Source: Sorex araneus
Lineage: Eukaryota; Chordata; Mammalia; Eulipotyphla; Soricidae
DNA length: 64,000 nt
Reading direction: 5' to 3'
Assembly (NCBI RefSeq): GCF_027595985.1
Contig: NC_073303.1
Span: 374,525,803-374,589,802 of the forward strand
In this document: positions 57,621 through 64,000 of the stretch, piece by piece
Layout: each line of letters opens with the position of its first letter
Position numbering within the stretch: position 1 is the first letter of the stretch
Notes under the pieces: model-generated
The model's input: only the letters and a program-made list of their open reading frames with translations
What the model was told of the DNA's origin: nothing
Database searches by the model: none
Program-made: the position numbers and the translations under genes

Positions 57621-60450
57621 GAAGGAGGTTGTTGATTTTCCATCTTGTGACAGAGTGATGGATCCAATTTCCTGCTTTTATCACCTATTCTTAATCCAAC
57701 AGAGGCAGCCTTTATTTTTACAGAGGTAGTCCTTGCTCCCTTGATGATGGTTTCTCCAGAATTTGATCACATGTTCTGTAAGAAAATTCTCTTTTTATCT
57801 CACGACATTTGTGTTCTTTTTCTTATGAGAAGAACAGTCAGTAATCTGCACCTTGATAAGCTCCTCATGTCCAAACACACTCAGTCATGACATTATTCTT
57901 TGTAGTTTATCTAGAGCCATGACATGGAATCTTACACCTTTTATTTTGTTATTAATTATCTTTCTTTGTTCCCTGAAGTTTACTTAGAGCTATGAAGTGG
58001 AGTGCCTTCTGGGTCTTATGCCTTTTATTTTGTGTTATTAACTATCTTTCTCTAGAATACTGCAAAGTTTTATAAACTATTAGCATGTAGATACTACCTA
58101 AGGAACGAAAGAGATTCATTAGTGAAAATCTAAACAATAAGAATTTAATGAAAGCAGGTTTGATAATTTTGTGAAAAACAGAGTAACTGTATTTCAGCAA
58201 AAACATCAGTTGGGAATAAGGATTCTAAAGATTCTTGGTTCTTCATCATCTCATCAGAATGTCTCAAGGTGAACTGGGAGCTTCTGCATTTCAGCATTCC
58301 TGTTTCACCAGCCAATTCTGATTTTTATTGTTCCAGTTCTATGCATTTCCAAGGTGAGAAATTCATAGAGCAAAGTATATAAAGCAAATATCATGAGCTG
58401 CAGAAAGGGATTCCTCTTTCAGGATCTTGTCTAAAGTTTGAAGAGTTCTGGATCACGTACCGGGGTAAGCTGGACGGTCAGTGTCCCGCCTTGGACACGG
58501 TCTAGTGCCTTTCAGTGGAATGAAGATCGGTTCGCTCCAAAGGATTTAGTCTAGTGCAGAATTTAGGTTGCCGGCTCAAGGTGAAATGGAAAATTGGAAA
58601 TAAGCCTAAAAGGCTGGTCAGCTTGGCCGCCAAAGCAGATAATTAGGACACAGCACACTCAGCACCGGATTCTTCGAGCTAGCGGTGCACAAATGATCCG
58701 CAGCTGTGAATAACTTCGAATGTTTAAGCAACGGGTAATTTTTTTACTTTTTGACCCAAGCTGTCTGGCTTGGCTCTCTCCATCAGAGTGATGGCCAACT
58801 TTCCATTTTGCTTTGTACTTAACTGGCAAAGTGGGCAAAATCTGGACTGTTACAAAACCAGATGATTCTGTTCTTACTTTAGTAATATAAAGCTGGACGG
58901 TTTCACACGTCATTTATTATTTATTGAGATAGACGATCTCCTGATAAACGGCTTAACTAATCAAAACATTAATTTTATGTTTATTTGGAAACTGAGATTT
59001 AGAAACCCTTTGTCTAGTCCAAGGAAGGAAGGAATGTTAGCACTGGAGTCTAACCAGATTTTTCTGGATTGCTTTGCATGGACTAATTAAAAGAATAGGG
59101 TTTATTATTTTCTTTGGGAGAACTAGTTGGTCCGCATTCCCAGGGATATTGATGGTGTAAGAGATGATTTTTGTGGAGGAAAGGATATAAGGGAGATGGA
59201 AAATGTGGTAGAGAAAGGGTCAGAAAGAAGGTGGGAGGAGAGAATCAAACTTTTCTGACTCCAGAAATGGGAAGAAAACTTTCTGGTAAGTGAGAAAAAC
59301 GTGCCTGGATATTTTAATTCCCGAGACATGGATCATGACAAGTGGAATCTAAGAGAAAAATGGTTCAAGTGAAGAAAAGGACTTGCAACCATGAGCATGC
59401 ATCCAAAATGTAGCGTTCTAGAAAATCTTCCAAAGTAATATTATGCATTTTTATTCCTGGAAATCATCTCAAAAAAAAATCAGGGGAAATGTGAACACAG
59501 TGGACTTAGATTTCTTCCTTCAACTGTAAAATCCCAGCCACGGCTCCAGTGACAGAGGATGTACATCTGTGGGTGATTTGCACTCCCCAACTTAGAACAC
59601 AGGCTTGGGGAAATCCTGGGAATCTGGAAAGGAGCCAAGGAGAAAACGGGGTTAATCTATTATGTGTGTCTTGTAGCATCCAAGAAGTGAAGCATCTGCT
59701 CCATGTGCAACTAAGAGCAGGTCGAAATATCCAGCAGCGACATATTAAAACTTAATCTTCTGTAGATTGATCTTTACTATTCTACCTTACTGGAATGTAT
59801 GTGCTGCAATTTGTGAAAAAAAGGTTAATGGCATAAGCCTTTGCTGCATATATTTATATTAATCGTAAATTGATATCTAAGTATGATTGTTTTTCTTAAA
59901 GTACATTATTTAAAGAATGTAAGAGATAATGTAAGTTGCGTTATGTGTTGATATCAGTAACTGATGACTTTGACAGATGCAAGGCATTATTTTCTTTCAA
60001 AGAGCGTCATCTGCAATATCAGCGTGTTTGATGTTGACGGGTAATAAAGCAATTGAGCGGAAGAACAGAGATGATTCAAATGATGTTCCCAGTTATTCTT
60101 GTCAAGCACTATATGGGAAACAGTTCTTTGGGAATTTTGTGTGTGATTGAAATTTTTGTGTGTATGAAGAGACTCATGTAACAAAGCTGACATATTAAGC
60201 ATATACATTTATGAGTAAGATCCTTTGTTCATAAACAAGATGTGTTCTACGTCAGCTCTGCTGACCTCTTCTTATGAATCTCTTTTGTCCTATGTCCCAG
60301 ATTCTGGATTTTGACACTGAGACTGATTATCAAGCATATCTCATTGTTTCTCATTAGCTTTCTTCACAATACGCACATGCACGAGTGCGCATGCGCACAC
60401 ACACATCTCAGAATTACAGTACCACTAGGAATATGTTTGCTGAAAAAAAT
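57621..60450. other. Intergenic DNA, no gene seen
   Basis: AT-rich, non-repetitive sequence with no ORF resembling a known protein. 58.4-58.9 kb is more complex but unassigned. Confidence 0.5.
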
Positions 60451-60458
60451 TTTTCATA

Positions 60459-61032
60459 GTATCACTGTATCACCGTCATCCCATTGATCATCGATTTGCT
60501 CGAGGGGGCCCAGTACCATCTCTATTCATTTTAGCCCTGAGATTTTAGCAGCCTCTCTTTACTCATCCTTCTCAACTGTGCAACATTAGAGGTTCTTCAG
60601 GGTCAGGGGAATGAGACCCATCATTGTTACTGCATTTGGCATATGAATATGCCACGGGGAGCTTGCCAGGCTCTCCCCTGTGTGGGCAGTAAACTCTCAG
60701 TAGCTGGCCAGGTTCTATCCAAGAGGGAGAACTATGCTATTGGATGTCATGTTCAAGGCCACTCTCCACTTGTTTGGATGAGCCTCACGCATGAAGGAAC
60801 AGGCAGAGGAACACAGGTGTGCAGGCCCCAGGGCCGAGATCTCCAAGGCTGCTCAGATCAGGACTGTTGGGATCGACACCTGGGTTCCTCTGCCGGTACC
60901 TTCATGCATGAGGCTCGTCCAAACATGTGGAGAGTGGCCTTGAGCATGGCTGTGGCTGGGCTCTGGACGTCTTCAACTGCCTGGGCTCTGCTCAGGGCGG
61001 GGAGGGAAACTCAACTACTTTGTTCCCAGTAG
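60459..61032 (-). mobile_element. Long A-tail-less SINE-like element containing a large inverted repeat
   Basis: Homologous to 34337-35003 over its tail half (TATCACTGTATCACCGTCAT, GCTCGAGGGGGCCCAGTA) and over the second arm of an inverted repeat. Flanked by TTTTCATA at 60451-60458 and 61033-61040. No poly(A). The inverted repeat is listed separately. Confidence 0.75.
60748..60948. repeat. Inverted repeat with 73-bp arms
   Basis: Arm 60748-60820 is the reverse complement of 60876-60948 with only about eight mismatches, around a 55-base loop. Matching anchors are CCACTCTCCAC / GTGGAGAGTGG and GGCAGAGGAAC / GTTCCTCTGCC. RNA from either strand could fold into a long hairpin. Confidence 0.88.
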
Positions 61033-61163
61033 TTTTCATAAATTAATCTTGTGATTATTAAGCTCTAGTTCTACATAAATTTATGAATTATATATATTTG
61101 GTTAGTTTCTGCCATATTTCCCCCACCCAGCACTTCAATGGTTATCCTTAAAACATTTAGTTT

Positions 61164-61290
61164 AGGGACTGGGAGGTAGTACAGTGATCACCGCACCTGC
61201 TAAGCCCGCACTGGATCCAGTTTAATCCCTGTCATCGTGTGACCTCCCTGGAGGCCTTCTAGCACTGCCGGAGACACAGGTGACCCAGAG
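61164..61290 (+). mobile_element. Old SINE (weak)
   Basis: GGGACTGGGAGGTAGTACAG head and a diverged B-box, followed by unrelated sequence. Confidence 0.5.
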
Positions 61291-61419
61291 CATCCTGGAA
61301 ATTGAGGAGGGAAACATTTGTGCACTCTTGCATTGGAGCACTGGCCTGGATGGTCAAGAATCCCAGTGGGTCCTTGGAGCCTCCTGAGCACAGTTTGGGA
61401 ATCTTCCTGAAATTAACTG

Positions 61420-61664
61420 TCACTGTCATCCCATTGCTCATCTGATTTGTTGAGCGGGCACCAGTAACGTCTCTCATTGAGAGTCTTATTGTTACTGTCT
61501 TTGGCATATCCAATACTCACAGGTAGCTTGCCAGGCTCTGCCCTGCGGGCTCGATACTCTCAGTAGCTTGTCGGGCTTTCCGAGAGGGGCAGAGGAATCG
61601 AACTCGGGTCGGTCGGCCGCGTGAAAGGCGAAAGCCCAACCGCTGTGCTATCGCTCCAGCCCAA
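61420..61664 (-). mobile_element. Type II SINE
   Basis: In the minus sense: GGCTGGAGCGATAGCACAGC, GAGTTCGATTCC, GACAAGCTACTGAGAG, AGACGTTACTGGTGCCCGC, and tail ATGACAGTGACAGT without poly(A). Its head starts 13 bases downstream of a tRNA-Lys-like gene of the same orientation. Confidence 0.92.
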
Positions 61665-61677
61665 AACACTTAGCACG

Positions 61678-61750
61678 CGCCCAACGTGGGGCTCGAACCC
61701 ATGACCCTGAGATTAAGAGTCTCATGCTCTACCAACTGAGCTAGCCTGAA
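61678..61750 (-). tRNA. tRNA-Lys (anticodon CTT), possibly a pseudogene
   Basis: The 73-base minus-strand sequence has the D arm GCTCAGTTGGTAGAGC, anticodon arm GAGACTCTTAATCTC with CTT in place, and T arm ATGGGTTCGAGCCCCA. Both Pol III boxes are therefore intact. A TTTT terminator follows within about 12 bases. The acceptor stem is damaged on the 5' side: 5'-TTCAGGC faces GTTGGGC, giving two mismatches and three G-T wobbles, where the usual lysine tRNA starts GCCCGGC. It may be transcribed but poorly processed or charged. Confidence 0.75.
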
Positions 61751-62127
61751 ATTAGTTTATTTAAAATTTTAATAGGTATGTAAATTAGATTATCAGTGCC
61801 ACTGGTAGTGATAACTTAAGTACAGTTTAACCCAGTTATTTTAATATATATATAGCATTACTATACATGTATACATTTGTATCTTACCTTTCATTGTATA
61901 CCATAATATTTTTAAAATATGTAATGTTATATTCAAGACATCACTTTAGTCATGCATGTAAATACCCCTCATGTCTTTTTGCAGCTGGATGGATTTTTAT
62001 TCTGCTCATATACTTATTCATCCTAACACTTCTGATGTTACCTCTAGTGCATGAGTCTTAACATCTGTGATATTTCTAGTTCATGAGTCAATTATTTTTT
62101 CAGTTAGTAGCCTTAATATTATGTCAG

Positions 62128-62202
62128 TGAGTCTCACAATGGAGACGTTACTGTGCCTACTCAAGCAAATCGATGAGCATCAGGATGACAGTGACAGTGG
62201 TA
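62128..62202 (+). mobile_element. Type II SINE tail fragment
   Basis: TCTCACAATGGAGACGTTAC, CAAGCAAATCGATGAGCATC and GATGACAGTGACAGTG match only the 3' third of type II elements. Confidence 0.75.
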
Positions 62203-62380
62203 TTTTTGCCAATTTGCCTTTGTTGTTTATTTCTGAAAATAAATAATTATGCTAATAATTTCTAATATTATGAAAAGATAAAGGGTATGTGTAGATTTGT
62301 TAATGTCAAATTTCTCTTTATTGTATATATGCTAATTTTTATGTTCAGGTTATGTCTAGGTAAGATCTGCATGCTGCATT

Positions 62381-62411
<31 letters not shown>

Positions 62412-62420
<9 letters not shown>

Positions 62421-62588
62421 TTTTTGCTTTTTGGGTCACATCCGGCAATGCACAGGGGTTACTCCTGGTTCTACACTCAGGAATTACTCCTGGCTGTGCT
62501 CAGGGGACCATATGGGATGCTGGGATTGGAACCTGGGTTGGCTGCGTGCAAGGCAAACGCCCTACCCGCTGTGCTATTGCTCCAGCCC
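62412..62588 (-). mobile_element. Type I SINE (young) inserted at a TA tract
   Basis: Near-consensus minus copy with a T-run at 62412 and head GCTATTGCTCCAGCCCC at the right. GCTTTATATATATAT flanks both sides (from 62392, and 62590-62604). Confidence 0.92.
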
Positions 62589-62604
62589 CGCTTTATATAT
62601 ATAT

Positions 62605-64000
62605 TTTTAATGTATTTATCATTCCTTTATTATATTTCCTTTAACATTCCATTATTGATATAACTATGTGTAGAATTTAATTCTCTTTACTTCCCTATCT
62701 TTTCTAGAAACTAAATGAAAATTTTAGAGGTTTGATTTAAAGGTTTGATGTTGCTATCATTACTTGTTTTTAGTAACTTATTTTTGTCAAAATGTGCACC
62801 AAACCTTTATAGACATGTGACACTTTCTCTCAGAAATAACACCAGTTTTTTATCTGACTAGTTATCCCTGTGAAATGTGGTGTTAGGGCCAAGTTATTAA
62901 GGACTGCCTGGAGGCGTAGTGGTTAGTGATATGCAACTGATGATACTCTAGTTCCATTGTTTCTCTGATACTGTCTTTCGATTATCTTTGTTTTCTCTTC
63001 CTGAAATCATGACCTTACACATATCTTATATTTCTATCTCATTCTACACTTTTCCTAATCCCCATTTCATGGTTCATATTTTGAATTTTTGGAGTTTACT
63101 CTAGATTTTGCTTTTGCTTCTATTTTCAGTGTACCAGGTGTCACCTCAGCTGTTTAATCTGCTCATTGCTCCCTTTAAAATTGGAATTTTGGAATGCTAA
63201 TCAATGATTTACTTTTTTACACGTAGAATTTATCTTATTAAGGAACTACTTGGACAACTTCCAGTATACTTTACTCTTTAGTTTAAAATACTGTTACACT
63301 TTAAATGTATTTGATTTTGGTAAATGATTCTAATTCATGACATCTTTGTGGTTTTTTTTATAAAACTCTCTTCCTGGCTTCACTCAAAACGTCATACATA
63401 TTCATATGTGTGGGTGTAAGTGTGTCCAGACCATCTTTCCTTGTAACTTTATCTGTGGGAACTTTTGAGTTGCTGGGAGTGTTTTCAACTCAGAAACATT
63501 TAAAAATAAATTCACCGAGAATTTTTAGATTAAGCAGATCACAGGAAGCTGAACTACAGATACGTACAGATAGAATTTCTGTTTCCAGATGGCCAGGAAC
63601 TATGTCTACCTCTAGTGTTCGATATCAGCTGAAGACAAGCAGCTGTTGAGCGGTGAGTTATGTCCTTCACACCTGACTGATTGCTCCTCTACCTGCTGGG
63701 AGTTCCATAGTTCCATAGTTCCATAGTTCCATTCGAGCAGACTCTGCTGTCCACAATCCCACAACCCCTGCCTTGTCAGGTTCTAGCTTGCTCTCTCGGG
63801 CAGATCCTATGACAGTTGCTCAGAAGGGAAGATCAAGGTTACCAACTGTAGGTAAATATCTCACTCTGAAAACTGATTTTAGTTTTCTTTTTCTGTTGGG
63901 TTTCTAGCTTTCTCTGCTAGAGAGTTCAGCAAAATAGTCCCTCTCCTCCCTTTCTCCCTCCCTCCCTCCCTCCTTTTTTCATCTCTCCCTCCCTCCCTCC
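62605..64000. other. AT-rich intergenic DNA to window end
   Basis: No gene seen. GTTCCATA is repeated at 63704-63730, and a (CTCC)n tract at 63945-64000 runs off the window. Confidence 0.55.

Noticed and set aside
35129..62588. SINE heads with A and B boxes as tRNA genes
   Set aside because: They lack a foldable anticodon and acceptor arm and continue into SINE bodies; only 61678-61750 has a tRNA layout.
33713..64000. A protein gene upstream of TMX3, for example a divergent neighbour such as CCDC102B in mammals
   Set aside because: I looked for coiled-coil or other conserved exons among the frames and saw none; untranslated first exons cannot be excluded.

Overview
The window is vertebrate nuclear DNA, almost certainly from a small insectivorous mammal and most likely a shrew (Sorex or a close relative). 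It has long introns with GT-AG borders, a CpG-island promoter, LINE-1 tails, and many copies of a tRNA-derived SINE whose head reads GGGGCTGGAGCGATAGCACA, a sequence I associate with shrew SINEs. The species call is inference. There is no bacterial, viral-genome or CRISPR content.

Left half (about 0.56-32.6 kb): one complete protein gene on the minus strand, TMX3, an ER membrane thioredoxin-related protein. I could place all 16 coding exons from ATG (32437) to stop (3336). They join in frame with GT-AG introns into 460 codons: signal peptide, thioredoxin domain with CGHC, two redox-inactive thioredoxin-like domains, a transmembrane segment near the C-terminus, and a KKTD di-lysine ER-retrieval tail. 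A long 3'UTR lies at about 560-3335. The CpG-island promoter at about 32.1-33.0 kb has tandem NRF1-like sites and a (CGG)11 tract. The introns hold SINEs, a solo LTR, a roughly 2.9 kb minisatellite of 45-bp units (intron 7), and a diverged duplication in the GC-rich intron 2.

Right half (33-64 kb): AT-rich intergenic DNA upstream of TMX3, with no protein gene I can support. It is dominated by retrotransposons. Two 5'-truncated LINE-1 copies have target-site duplications (TSDs) of 14 and 20 bp. There are older LINE-1 relics on both strands and several SINE families. There is also one tRNA-Lys(CTT)-like gene or pseudogene at 61.7 kb.

The most interesting structure is a family of two non-coding retroelements at 36.07-37.53 kb and 47.16-50.11 kb. 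Each has promoter-like tandem monomers (326 or 342 bp) at its 5' end, joined at the same junction to a roughly 1 kb body whose end matches the local LINE-1 3' end, then a poly(A) tail and TSDs. No ORF1 or ORF2 lies between. This looks like a propagating, non-autonomous LINE-1 derivative. A second item is a 0.57-0.67 kb SINE-like family that ends without a poly(A) tail, shares its tail module with a tRNA-headed SINE, and in one copy carries a 73-bp-arm inverted repeat.
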